From: Polytrichum commune
Lineage: Eukaryota; Streptophyta; Polytrichopsida; Polytrichales; Polytrichaceae
NCBI GenBank assembly: GCA_950295325.1
Contig: OX485804.1
Span: 36,394,001 to 36,458,000, forward strand
DNA length: 64,000 bases
Reading direction: 5' to 3'
Positions 12,631 through 25,131 of this stretch are shown piece after piece. Position 1 is the stretch's first letter; each line of letters opens with the position of its first letter. The position numbers and the translations under genes were made by a program. The notes under the pieces are model-generated. The model saw only the letters and a program-made list of their open reading frames with translations. It searched no databases and was not told the DNA's origin.

Positions 12631-13123
12631 CCTATCATCTACGGTCTAAATTTGGGAAAAAAAAACTAAAGTTGAGATTTAGGGATTGGGCAAAATCATA
12701 CCGTCGCAATCTTTCGGGGCAACATTGTTGACATGCATCAACTACATGAGTGTATGATGGCACCAAGTAAACATTGAGTGAGATCCACTTGGCCCCCATT
12801 CTTTTTTTAACAAAATACATTAGTTTCATGACAATGGCACAACAAACAATTTTGACTTGATGCAATTGGGCCTTTTTAGTATGAAATATTTGGGTTAGTT
12901 CCTACTTTAGTGAGGTTGATGTAGCTAATAAGGTATGTGGCCTCGTTGTGGGCGCTTCCTAACCCACAACAATTTTGGCCATGAGATCATATCATAATTC
13001 GTCTCAATTGGCGAGCAGCTGTTAGTCATTTACCTTGTTCTTTCAAGAATCAAAATAAAAGGTAAGATGCAAAACACATAAGAGGTCAAAGTGAAAACTC
13101 TTGAGTTTCTTTAAGACATCACG
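12631..13123. other. No feature recognised
   Basis: AT-rich DNA with a 76-codon minus frame of no known family. Confidence 0.45.
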
Positions 13124-13577
13124 TACTGTAGCTCTCTAGTAGCTTGGGCACCTTTTTGCCTAATAAATAACTACAGTACGAAAGTAAGTCAGGCAACCCA
13201 TAAAGTGATATTCTAAAATTGGGCGGATTCGAAAAGTAATCTAAAATAACCTAGACATTCATCCAAGTCATTCTATAATTCATGGATGGTTTTCCTGATT
13301 TCATGTATGGCGGCTACAATTAACCTAAACACTCCCCTTAACCAACATTCCTTACCCTAAATTTTGTCTTTTACTTGTTATGTCGCGTGATGACACTATT
13401 GAAGTTATTTGATGCTACTTCATTGGATTCTAGTGAATGTCACTTGTATTATTGTGATTCCGAACACTCTTTGAATGTTATTTCTTTTTTTGGACACTCA
13501 ATGAAATTAATTTCCCATAAATTTAGGCATCTTTAAAACCAATTATTTTCTACTCAAGCTGCTAGAGAACTACAGTA
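13124..13577. mobile_element. MITE with TACTGTAGCTCTCTAG ends
   Basis: Left end TACTGTAGCTCTCTAGTAGC and right end GCTAGAGAACTACAGTA are inverted partners over about 24 bases around a 400-bp middle. A further CTACAGTA near 13171 lies inside. No clear target duplication. Confidence 0.65.
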
Positions 13578-14510
13578 GGCCCTCCCAATTGTGTTACCCA
13601 CTAAACCTAATAACGTGTCCTTTGCGTGCATAGTCCAACACCATAGTAACACGTGTCTTTTGGTGTTCAATCATAACTACATGCCTTGCCATACATCATT
13701 CAAATGTAGGTCTATGCATAAGCCTAGTGTTCAATTAAGGCCCGCAAACCTAAATTCCGAATTCATGCTTTCTGTGACCTCCTCAAAGGTAGGTGGCCCT
13801 TATTACGGGTGCTTTCAACTCAACAACCAACTGTGGGATTAATTGGATCCATAATTGTCTTGAATGGTTAGCAATTGTGCATCTCACATGCATCACACAA
13901 ATCATCATTTTAAGTTTTAGTATTGGAGATGCAAAAATTATGAGAGGTCAAAGTGGAAAAAAAACTCTTTCTCTTTAACTAGCCACACGAGACCTCCTAA
14001 ATGTGTTCGTAATTTTACTTGTAACGATGTCCATGGTTTGAGCATGTGAGGCCAAACCACCCACCCTTAAGCGTCCTAGTCCGGGTGAGGAATGGGGATC
14101 ACATTCACGTTTACATAACTCCCTCTTCCCAACTTCGTAAACATCCATCACATTTCCCATCAATCATTGCACACCAATCTATTCCACGATAATATTACAA
14201 GCGTTGACAAACGCTCTTCTCTATTATCACAATCATAACACCCCCTATTGCGACCCCAATATCATTCACACCCCAAATTCAACCGCTAATCCTACCATCC
14301 AATACTTCTTGTTCTCCTAGTTTATTAATGAACTAATTATTTAAACTAATATTAAGTGACAACCTAATTAACTATCTATCACCTAGTCTAATGTGGCACC
14401 ACGGGCTCCCCCCTTTATATCGCCTTGGTCCCCTTTTAGTCCTCTAACTAAATCCCTCAAGGCCTAGCATTAAGCCCTTGCAGCCACTACTCCAAATTCC
14501 CTTGTAAGAC

Positions 14511-14870
14511 CGGCAGCTGCTGCCTTCAATTCCTAGCTTAATCTTCGAGCTGCTGCCCCACCAGTCCTCGGCAGCTGCTGCCTTCAACCAGCTTAATCTT
14601 CGAACTGCTGCCCCAAACCAGTACTCGGCAGTTGTTGCCTTCAACCAGCTTAATCTTCAAGCTGCTGCCCAACCAGTCCTCGGTAGTTGTTGCCTTCAAT
14701 CCCAACTTAATCTTCGAACTGCTGCCCCAAACCAGTATTCGGCAGCTATTGCCTTCAACCATCTTAATCTTCGAACTGCTGCCCCAAACCAGTACTCGGC
14801 AGCTACTGCCTTCAACCAACTTAATCTCCGAATCTGCTGCCTTAAACCAGTCCTCGGCAGCTGCCTTCCT
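14511..14870. repeat. Minisatellite, period 55-59 bp, about six units
   Basis: Units start CGGCAGCTGCTGCC at 14511, 14569, 14626, 14681, 14740, 14797 and 14855 (partial). Each has two CTGCTGCC-like words around a CTTAATCTTCGAACT spacer. On the minus strand the 57-bp units keep one frame open for 93 codons with repeats like VEGSSCRVLVWGSSSKI, but length changes of 55-59 bp break it elsewhere. I regard it as non-coding. Confidence 0.92.
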
Positions 14871-14999
14871 AATTAATCACACTAAGCCCTACCTAATCTC
14901 ACTAATTTCCCCAAAAACCTCTTACTAATCTTCCTACCTAATTACACTAACTCCCCTAATACCCTCTTACGAATTCACACAATTTTTTTCTAACTCTAA

Positions 15000-15513
15000 G
15001 GGCCGCTTTACACTTAGAGGCCGGGCCAATTCGTTGTGTAAGAGGCTTGAAATCCTCATTTGTGATTGGTCAAAAGGCTCAAATCGGCCCCAACCCCTTT
15101 ACATCTAGAGGCCGGGCCGATTTGGTGGTATGATTTTTTAAATTAAAAAATGTATGTTATGACACGGCCCGAGCTCGTTGAATTGGGTGCACCCAAAATG
15201 GAAGGCCAATGTCATATTCCACTAAAAAAATCTTGTTAAATAAAGTATAATTTTTTAAAGTGAACTAGATCCATTGGATTATGTGGAATCTAAAGGCTCT
15301 ATCTTAGATTATGCTACATCCGTTGGATTAGGCTAATTTTTTTGAATCAGCTTGGCTTCTTGGCCCGAGGGCCTTTACATATGGGAAAATTGGCCCCCGG
15401 TATAATCTTATTATAATGTGTAGTAGAGGCCGGCCTCCAACCCAAAAAAGGCTGAAATTTTGTGCAATCGGCCTCAAGGGAAATTGGCCCGGCCTCTAGG
15501 TGTAAAGCGGCCC
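15000..15513. mobile_element. Tourist-like MITE with near-perfect inverted ends
   Basis: Flanked by TAA (14997-14999 and 15514-15516). The ends GGGCCGCTTTACACTTAGAG and CTCTAGGTGTAAAGCGGCCC pair over about 33 bases with few mismatches. The 514-bp middle is AT-rich with several GGCCCGAG/CGGCCTC words and no coding potential. Confidence 0.9.
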
Positions 15514-15530
15514 TAAGAGCCCAAAATCTT

Positions 15531-15599
15531 AGAGAGGAGGGGGAGAGAGAGGAGAGGAGAGGAGAAGAGAGGAAGAAGAAGAAGAAAGAGAGGAGAGGA
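15531..15599 (+). repeat. 69-nt pure purine tract
   Basis: Every base from AGAGAGGAGG to AGGAGAGGA is A or G, a mixture of GAGAG, GGAGA and GAA words. It starts 15 bases after the MITE target duplication at 15514-15516. Confidence 0.9.
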
Positions 15600-16172
15600 C
15601 ACCCACGACCACAACCCCTTAACCTTCTCCTACTTAGTAGGACCTTATCCTATCCACTAAACCCTCACCCCCTAAACCAACACAAACATGTTCTAAATCA
15701 AACATTTAAATCCAAGGCCCTTCCCCTTGCTTCATCAAACACTACTCACTTAATCAAAACACTCCCTAATGCCACTAAGCTTCTAATTAACCACACAAAA
15801 TAGGCTTAAGGCCTAAAACATAAACCACGCCAAGCCTCACTCTTTTAATACTTTTGATTGTTTCAATGACACTCCAAATGCAATTCTAACAAAATTCTAA
15901 ACATAAAACAAATATGAGCAACCATTTTGGGCTCATAGAGCACATACTGGTTTCATTGTGAAACATGTTTTTTCTGGGTGTTCGTTCATAACTATAACCC
16001 TTGTCATATACAACTCAAATACAGGTGTTCAGTTTAAGAAAAATAACCACATAAGGTCCAGACGACTATATTTTAATATCTAGCCTTCAATAATCTCCCA
16101 TAGGCATTGTGCATGTTGCATCCACGGCGAGGGTTGTTGTAGCAGAGACATGTGTTGCTTATATGGTCAATG

Positions 16173-16668
16173 CCCAGGGAGTGCACTATTCATTAAAACC
16201 AAGCATCACGTGCGTGCATGCCCCTTATTAAAATACCCCTGTATACATTTTATTTTTGCTAAAATCAAGCAATATACTTACAAATCTCATTGCTTCAAAA
16301 TACATTTCCATACATACACAAGGGTCCAAAAACAAATACATAAATTGTATATAACATGTGTACAAATGTTTGGAAATGCAAAAATATGGCCCTATTATAT
16401 GTATAATATCAAATCATGGATTTTTAGTTATAAAGTCGTTACTTAGTGGATGAAAAAACACATGATTCTTGGTCCAGGTCTGACTTGAACGAGTAAACGC
16501 GTAAATGCGTACTTTACATATATTTTTCTATAGCCTCATGTATATCTACTTCTTGCTCATTAGCAATATGTCTCTTGTACATACATTTTGTACATGCTTG
16601 TTTTAAATAATACCCCTTTTGTTCACCCACGTGTATAAATACAGTACTTGAACAGTGCACTCCCTGGG
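16173..16668. mobile_element. hAT-like MITE with perfect 8-bp duplication
   Basis: The 496-bp element starts CCCAGGGAGTGCACT and ends AGTGCACTCCCTGGG. It is flanked on both sides by the identical octamer GGTCAATG (16165-16172 and 16669-16676). Eight-base duplications with CAGGG-type termini are the mark of hAT elements. The middle encodes no recognisable transposase. This is one of the clearest insertions in the window. Confidence 0.9.
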
Positions 16669-17139
16669 GGTCAATGTCTTGATCAGACACCTATATTTGA
16701 GTGGATATGACAAGGCTTGTAGATAAGAATGGATACGATGATAGCATGTTTTGCAATGAGATGAAACAATGTGCTCGAAACGTAAACACCTATGTAGGTT
16801 TAATAATGAACATATTTGGGAGGACGTATATAATTATTTTGACAAGGAACACAATATGAACTACGGGCATTTGTATATTTGCATCTTAGCTATGATTTCA
16901 GAACTTAGAATGATCATTTTTGTGCCTTGCAATTTGCTAACACGAGGAGACGATTTTATGGAGGTGATCCAATGGCAAAAAATGTTTGTGTAACTCAAAG
17001 TGCCAGGGAGGTGTCCAAAATTTGACACATACCTTAGTTACTTACCAATGTTGGACCATCCAAGTCTCTAGTGTGAAGATTTTACACTTTTGGATACCAT
17101 TGGGGGGACATTAGGATATGAGTATTTGAAAACATTATT

Positions 17140-17445
17140 TGTTTTCAATATCATTCGAGTCTACATACAATCCAAGAACCTTTATACCTAGATAAAATCA
17201 CTTTATAATCAAGATAGTTCAGCATGACATTAGCCCAAAACAATAACTTGAGTATATAAAGATCTTGTGACCTTGAGATACCCACCAAATGTCAGTACTT
17301 GACTAGTATTACAATTTCAACACTCATGAGTTGGTTCTTTGATAAAATTATTGATGTTGATTTATTGATTTCATGCATTCGCCTCTACACCGGTCCAACA
17401 TTGCTACTTGCCTAGCCTATACACTCGTGATGACAAGCTTGGGGG
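17140..17445. repeat. Diverged GTATAAACC-family repeat
   Basis: Matches the reverse of the intron 1 and intron 4 copies: CAAGAACCTTTATACCTAG, CTTGACTAGTATTACAATTT, TTGATTTCATGCATTC. Ends are eroded and no gene is present. Confidence 0.55.
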
Positions 17446-17684
17446 AAGTTGTTAGAACATGGTGGAATGATGAAGGGAGGGAAATGATGAAGTTGTTGTA
17501 GCCTAACTTATTAACTTGGTGTAGGGATGGAGCTTGGGATGATGAGTGCAAGCCATGGGATGGAGCTTGGTGGAATCCATACTTCTTGCCAACAAATCCC
17601 GATTCATTGTTTCTTGTCTACAACATGTGGGCCTTATGTTGGCATATTGATCAAACTTTAATATTCACGACCAAAAATATCATG

Positions 17685-17905
17685 TCCACAGTAGCGGGAG
17701 AGTTTCCATCTTGATAAGAGTTATTGTCTTGTATGCACCAGCGAAATTGCAGTACATTACATCCAGTGAGATTGTTGTAAGTAGGACGAAAATTCCTTGT
17801 TGGTAGTAATAACTTTTGGAAAGAGATGCACTTCCCTATCAAAAGTGACTCTTCCTATTGTCCAAGACCAATGATTGGTCCTATTGTAGGCATGGTATAA
17901 GAGTA
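17685..17905. repeat. TAGCATGCCCACACTAGG family, partial copy
   Basis: Shares CGGGAGAGTTTCCATCTTGA, TTGTCTTGTATG, GGAAAGAGATG and GATTGGTCCTATTGTAGGCA with the copy at 26391-26656. The left terminus is weak or lost. Confidence 0.55.
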
Positions 17906-20900
17906 AGCATGCCTATAAAGGGCACTTCCATGGTTCCAATTCCACATACTCTTTTGGTTGTTAGATGGGATCACTATTTATCTCATGATGTTAGCAATTG
18001 TGCATTATGAAGCATTGCTTCAAGTGTCGAAGTCGCAGTCAAGACGTAAATGTTATAAGAGGTCCAAGTGAATATAAGAAGTCCTATATGTATATATGTA
18101 TATGAACATGTATATAAAATACTACATCTTCCCATGTTTAGTCAAATTTGTCATTATTAAGCACTCCTATTGAAAATGAACTTAAACTTCTAGTGCACTT
18201 TTCAAATTAGTTGAATACAATAAAGTTAATGAAGATTTGGGTGAAAAGTACACTTGTTGGGTGCCCTTGCATGCAAATGCATACTTAGTTACTTCTTCGT
18301 CACTCTCACACGTGGGTGTATTTTTGGTTTCTCATTGACATAAGATAATGCACAACATGAAGTTCAAAACCCAAAAGAGTTAAAACCACTATATTTGGAG
18401 TTGTTGAGGCTTGTAAAAACTGTGTATATAGTTGTACATTAAGCCCCCTTGGGTCCTTTAAGGGTTGACCAATCATATATGCCTTCTTTTTGTGTTAATT
18501 GTTCAACTTATGATGGTGTCCTTATGTTGAGCACATAGTCCAATCTTATTGTAACATGTGTCCTTTTGGTGTACAAGCCTTGTCATAGACCACTTGAATT
18601 AGGTGTATGCATAAGACTAGAGTCAATGTCCTCATACTTACTTTTCCTCTCCCAAGCCATAAAAGATTGAAGCCAAGGAAGAAAAGACAAGGGGTGCACT
18701 TTGTGACAAAAAGTAAAGTATATGCCCCAACCACATGGCTCAAGTGCAAATTTTTTGATTGCACGAAGTGCAATGGAGAAACGCCCTTTAAGAAAAATGT
18801 CCTTTTACATGCGTGCACACAACCACCTAACATTTCTCTAGCATCATGTAAGTGTTGCGGCAACTAACCTACTGGGGGGTCATTTTCTACTTGCTACGTG
18901 CAATCATCCACATGTTAATTCAAATTCACATGCAAGTAGAGATGCTCATAAAGCTCCATTCACATCCATACCAATGACTAACGTAGGGGGTGCTTAAACC
19001 AACATTTTATGCTATTGCACATACATATGGCTATGTGGTTGGTATAAACACATACATTCATATTAGCCTTTGTGCTAAACATATGTATAAAGAAAAGAAA
19101 AATTTAGCATCAATCAAACAATTGATGAATATTCAAAGTCAGAACCACTAAGCTTCCTTAAACTGATCCCTAGGCCCCGTGTACGACGACCTTGTATATG
19201 ATGAGGACCCCCACCTGCATTGCCTAGAACCAACACAACATCATTGGGTACTAGAACCAAGCTAGATCAAAGCCCAACATGGCCACCTCCACGATCCCAC
19301 CCAATTCGGTTGTAGCACCGTCCCCTTGCATAAATAAAGTAATCACTGACCAACCACCCTAAACCCACCTTGAACCGACCCCCGATAGAGTGGAGGCCAA
19401 TATGTAATGGCGCCACTACTGGCACCTAAACCCAAACACAACTTCTCCATGGGGAATGATTCAAGGTAGTAGATCGTCTGGTGAGTGAGAGGCAATTACA
19501 TATGTTGCTTTTGGGTGGGGTGTTGGTTTTAGCACACTCTACCTTAATGACTCCAAGCGATTACCAACCACCTTGTTACAACAACCATATGACAATCACA
19601 AAAACCACACAATGGCATTGGCTCATTGTTGTGGACTCATCGACAACTTGATTCTTGATCGACGAAAATCATACGTTGGGTTTGTGAGGGATCGAGGTTT
19701 GAACGATTTTTTACATGTGCCCCCCAATGAAACCCATCATGAGTCTTTGTAGCAATACTAAGCTTGATGCATGATTGATAGATTTTATGCAAGAGGGGTG
19801 GCGGGGGGGGGGGGGGGTTGGCAAGTGGTAGTGGGCAAGTTCATTAGTTTATCATATTGCAAAAGGACACAACAATTTTCAATTTGTGCCAAAAACAAAA
19901 AACAAAAGGACATAGCATCACTCACTGTGTCTCAACGCTTTGTAGGTTTGTGGGACTCCGAATCTGCCAAGAATGAGGAGGAAGCTCCGAATAATGGGGG
20001 TCGATGACCGCCTTCCCAAGGTGGACTTCCAATGGAGACTACACTCAATTGTCCTATTATTGTGGGTTGTCATTTGGAGTTACGCATAGCTATGACATTT
20101 TACCGATTGTATGTGTTTTTACTTGAGTTGTTTAAATAGTTAGTGCGCACATCAAAGAATATGGTATTTGGGTAAAAAGGATAATGTCGGTAATACGTTA
20201 TAGCAACATGTAACTCCAAATGGTAATCCACACTAATATGACAAGTCAGTGTAGTGATGGGCCTTTGAAAGACTACGATGGGATTGGTTGGCATCTACGG
20301 CCAGCTCAGTTTTAGCATTTGTGACTAGAAAGTTAAACGTCGATGATCTAGTTTCAAAAGGATGCTCCCAGTTGGTCCCAAGCCCACATGTTATCGGCAC
20401 CTTATTATGGCCAACAAACCATCTTCACGTCAACTACGTTGACATCATTTTCTTTTCTTTCCAAAGAAAAAGGTTGCGATTAGAATTCTTTAGTAATTTA
20501 TAGCTACTTGTTGAGAGTGTATTCGAAGGTGTGGGTGTTGAGTCACACCGACCGAGAGTTTTGTTACAAACAACGGCAATTTGGATACTGCTTGAAATAG
20601 TATGCTTTTTGTATGTGCTTATGTGTCTCGATGAGGAGATTTGTTGCATGCATTCGCGACAATGTGATCATCGATCTACAGTAGCGCACGTTTGCAACAA
20701 TCCTTGAGATCGATCGTTGTTTCCCCACGGTGCTTCGTTCAAGTTTCATGAAGGCATCTAACCTTATCCTCTATATATACTCTAAATAGAGCAAGACCCT
20801 CTTTCTTTGGAAAATAGACCATCATGTAGTTGCTCAGTAATGTTGTGGGAGCTCATGAACGTAAGAGTCGGGTAATGTTATGGATCAAGGAAGAATGACG

Positions 20901-22779
20901 TTGAACTACTCCCGGCCTGGCATAACAACCAATGCATTCCACATAAATGTTGTAGGGGCACCAAACAACAATGACAATTTGATGCGTATGAGCCCAACAA
21001 TAAGTTCCAAATAGGAAAATATTAGGACAAAATCGTCTAGAATTGGGACCATTGGGCCATCATAATGTGAAGCCGCATGTAAGGGATCCAATGACGGGAA
21101 TTGGGCAAGCAAGAAGACTCCCAACATTGACTGGGTGACCAGCCATGTTAATGTTTCAATAGAGGACCCCACCACCATACAATGTCATCCACTATACCTA
21201 ACTACAACCATGTTTCCGGGGACCCATGAGAGGAATGTCAATATATGTATATATAGAGAGAGAGATGAAAGTATGTGGCATATGGATGAACTATGTGGGT
21301 CTCATCCATTGTGATGGATGAGAACTACCATGATCATGCATTTAACAAGGGAAGTTGCATAGAATGTGTCGGCCTAACCTCGGGGTATGTGTACATGTGT
21401 GCAAGTTCCGATGATTTCGTACAACGTTTTATTGTAAGAGGAATAACCTACATAAACAAGGCTCATATATGTTGTATAAGAATTCAATACGTAGCTTGGT
21501 CGGTGGCATTAACGGCGAGAACACAATTGAGGAATGAGCAACTCCATTGGTTCAAGGTCCGAGGCTCCCTCACGTGCCAACAAATATTGGACTTGGGAAG
21601 AATGAAGGGGAGAGGTGCAATTATCGCATACAAGCGTACCTCTTGTTCATTTGACATAATTAGTTCTAGAATAGTATGAGACCCGTTGTTTATTAGTTTC
21701 ACTTGAATTTTGACACTAGAATTATGTTTAAAGACCCCGAATTAGTCTAATTGAAGCCATTTGAAATGAACTGGCCACAAAGTTATAGGGGGTCAAGTTG
21801 TTACGTTGGATGGATGAGACATATTCTTGAACGCAATAATTCCCTCTCTTCAAAAGGAAAAAGAAGAGAAAAAGAAAAACCTTCACAACTGCCTCTAGGA
21901 CAAAGTTCCACAAATGATCATAATAGTTATGGGTGACAATCATGTTTGTAGTGTAACGTTTACAACTCGGAGTTTCTGTACATGGGATGGGAGAGAGCTA
22001 AGGTGAGTGAACCTATTGTGAACACTTTGGACATTTCATGCTATGTATGGGTTTGATAATAATATAGACATTATACGAGCACATCAACAAATTTACATGA
22101 GGAACATGAAAGACGCTCTTGCTACATTTGGAGTTATGTGAATATCACATGATTTGAAGTGGGACTCATGGATGGATGATTTATAAGACGAGTTAGAAGT
22201 CACTCTAGGTCATTGTCCAAATAAGTGTACCCACCTTAGGTGGTTTCCTCTTTGAATCGGTCCTCCACCCATCCTAATCAAGATGAGAACGTAATCTCAA
22301 CGCAACCAACTACATCACAACACATGCATTATTAATATTTGTTGGTTTGACTCCGAAATTGACATCATAAACCCCGTTTAGTATGGATGAATCCAAGTGG
22401 GAAGAACTAACCACAAAACCCACAAGGGACAATTGGACCCCTTTTACGTTGATGAGATTGATGAGGCTGAACTCAAAGAGCAAGACATTTAGTCTTTGGT
22501 CGCATTCACAAGGCCTATATTGCATTGTGCAAGGGGAATCATACTTAGGCTCATGGTGATGAGGAGACCCTCATTATTGCTCATTCAACATGGAAACACC
22601 AACTCTACATGGTCATTGATCATGGACAATTATAGGAAAATTATTATGGACTACATGCACCCAATAGGCTCATACATGTAACTCGCACTAATTCCATGAT
22701 ATTTCACAATATATATTTAAAATAATGTTGACTATAATACTGGACCCAAATTGTATGGAAGTCATAATAGCAATCTACA
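17906..22779. other. Intergenic DNA with old repeat traces
   Basis: The dispersed CAAGCCTTGTCATAGACCAC box occurs near 18570, a G15 run at 19803-19817 and a short GA repeat near 21255. The frames at 18546-18867 and 21293-21679 (128 codons) match no family I know. No exon chain was found. Confidence 0.45.
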
Positions 22780-23380
22780 ATTGCAAACACACTTCACACA
22801 ACTCCAGCATGTCTCCATGTATAAGTGAATAGAATTGACCTTTGTCCCAGTTACTTGGAACTGCAAGTCAATACAACAAGTCACACTCTTCGAAAGGTCA
22901 CACTAATGAGCCTATTTAGTGTAGTTAAGGCATCAATTGATGCATATCTACTCCATTTTCATTTTTTTTGGTTTATTTCTTTCATTATGGTTCACTTGAT
23001 CCTACCTTTTCTTTGAGGTTTACAGGTGTTATTCAATAACTTTGATGGATCGGACCCCTATAGTTGACTGCTTCATGGTTTGGCAAGGACCAAAGACCAC
23101 ACACCATAAAGACACATGTTTGAAAGAGATTGCAATACGTCTTCAAATATTATTAACTAAATTACACACTTGATACACGATTGGGAGGACTTCGATGTTC
23201 AATCAATAGACAAACATTATGCACTTCCAATAACCACAACTAACTCACGGAAGTTTAAATTTAAATTCAATTTTTGCTAATGCTTCATTGTACATCTGCT
23301 AATGCAACACAAGTGTTGTTGTGTAAATCTAATCGGTAGAAGTTGGTAAACATATAAAAACGTATTGAATAACAACCACA
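22780..23380. repeat. Old composite repeat, copy 1
   Basis: Contains, in order, an AAAGGTCACACTAATGAGCC block and an AGACACATGTTTGAAAGAG to TAATCGGTAGAAGTTGG block. Both recur at 29330-30960 and the second at 54680-55000. No coding capacity is visible. Confidence 0.6.
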
Positions 23381-23386
23381 TACTTA

Positions 23387-23954
23387 GGGGTTAGTTCACA
23401 CTAGTGACCATTGACAAGTAACCACGACCACCGCTCTATGAAACCTCTCATTGGTTGAGAGATGAGTGGTGGTCCCACTTCATTTTACACTTGGTCACCC
23501 AAAATAGAAGGCACTATGCACATGCATGTCAGAAAAAACTAATGAAAAAGTGACATAGAAGTGACATGGAGTCCTACATGTCCAAAAATAGATAATAGCC
23601 GGTGGTCACCTTGATTTTGCGACAAGCAAACCCTCATAGGTTGTCTCAATACAAAAACATGAACATACTCGAGAGAAAATACTTATACATGCAAACACAT
23701 CTAATTTTCAATAAGGGATCATTTATCTATCTTATACTTTATATTTTTATATATACTCATCAAAAAACACTACGTTCTAGTCTAAGTTGGCATTACACTA
23801 TGACGCATGACCAAGGATTCTAAAATATGACGTGGATTTCTCTTGGTCACGGTTTCTGGACCACCAATCATAACCATGATAAATCACCATTATTATTATT
23901 ATTATTATTATTATTTTCCTCTCGCGGTCACTGGTCATGTGTGTAATACGGCCC
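23387..23954. mobile_element. Tourist-like MITE with TTA duplication
   Basis: Flanked by TTA (23384-23386 and 23955-23957). It starts GGGGTTAGTTCACACTAGTG and ends GGTCATGTGTGTAATACGGCCC. It contains a (TTA)n microsatellite at 23889-23916. The right-hand TTA is also the left flank of the next element. Confidence 0.78.
23889..23916. repeat. (TTA)n microsatellite
   Basis: About nine ATT/TTA trinucleotides in a row inside the MITE at 23387-23954. Confidence 0.95.
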
Positions 23955-23957
23955 TTA

Positions 23958-24349
23958 GGGCATCGCTAGTGGATCTAGGTAAAGCTCACTGCAAACCTAA
24001 ACCTATCTTTTGACTGACCTAAAATTAGAAACTGAAATTACCATCATTAGAAGCACACCTAAATAAACGTGAGATATTTCTCAAGAAAAAAGAATTGTAA
24101 AAATTTGACGTAGGTGAAATCCCTCATTGAAAACACCACATTTTCAAAATTTAGAGGGAGTGCACCAAATCTTGCTTAAAAATGGAAAGATCCTCCCACA
24201 CTCCCTCCAAATTTCTTTTTTCTTGAGAAATATCTCACGTTTATTTAGGTGTGCTTCTAATGATGGTAATTTCAGTTTCTAATTTTAGGTCAGTCAAAAG
24301 ATAGGTTTAGGTTTGCAGTGAGCTTTACCTAGATCCACTGGCGATGCCC
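23958..24349. mobile_element. Foldback MITE with 137-bp inverted arms
   Basis: The left arm (23958-24094, starting GGGCATCGCTAGTGGATCTA) and right arm (24213-24349, ending TAGATCCACTGGCGATGCCC) are reverse complements over 137 bases with one mismatch seen. The loop also pairs in part (TTAGAGGGAGTGC with CACACTCCCTCC). Flanks are TTA and TTG. A transcript through it would form a hairpin of at least 137 bp. No protein is encoded. Confidence 0.92.
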
Positions 24350-24700
24350 TTGTACTGTAATGCTTTCAGAAGTTCAGCCATGCAGGAAGGGGCGTGTAGA
24401 ATAAGGAGGAGGAAGTAGAGGCATGGATTTGAAGGGCATTGGGAAGCATTGATGAGAGGAGCCCTGAATGTTGCATTGATTACGTATTTCTGCTCACGAG
24501 ATTGCATTGCAGAAACATTCTCGTGACTCTAGTCATCAGGTGATAATACCATTATCATCAGCAAATTAAAGGCTCCTCCTGGCCCTTTTTGTCTTCATCG
24601 CCTTCCTTCATCGTCGCTTAACTCATTGTCACTTGCCCCCCCCCCCACCTCTGTCACCTCATTCATCAATAAGCTCTCAACCCGCCTTTTAAACATTCAA
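24350..24700. other. Unassigned segment beside the foldback MITE
   Basis: A slightly GC-richer stretch with a 60-codon minus-strand frame (24507-24325) that runs into the MITE arm. No family is recognised. A C11 run lies at 24636-24646. Confidence 0.3.
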
Positions 24701-24964
24701 ACACTTTGCTTTCATTCCCTTTCTTTTTTTTCTTTTTTTTTTGGTACAAAATTGAGATGATTTATGACAATAGAATTCCGATCATGGTCCACGTGGTTGT
24801 TTGCACTAAACGTCAGTGGTTCCAGCTCAAAATCAAAGAGGACGTCCTTCTGATTCAAACTTTAAAATTTGACATATTGACATGTACCCCCCTCCCCCCC
24901 AAAATAAAAATTATATATATATATATCATGTATAAGAGTTTGATTTCAAATGCTCATGAAACAC

Positions 24965-25131
24965 CATAATATTATTCAAATCCATAATAGTGTTCTGCGG
25001 GATTGACAATATTCCACGGAATATTCCTCACATTTGGTATGATGAGGACTTTTCCTCACTCAATGTGAGGAATATTTCATAAAATATTTTGAGTCATGCA
25101 TAACATTGTTATGGATTTGAAAAATGTTATG
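24965..25131. mobile_element. Small palindromic MITE (CATAAC family), copy 2
   Basis: A 167-bp palindrome with CATAATATTATTCAAATCC at the left and GGATTTGAAAAATGTTATG at the right. A central ATGAGGACTTTTCCTCA forms the tip of the hairpin. Confidence 0.8.

Noticed and set aside
21293-21679. 128-codon plus frame
   Set aside because: Looked at as a possible gene, but no motif, homologue or splice site could be named.
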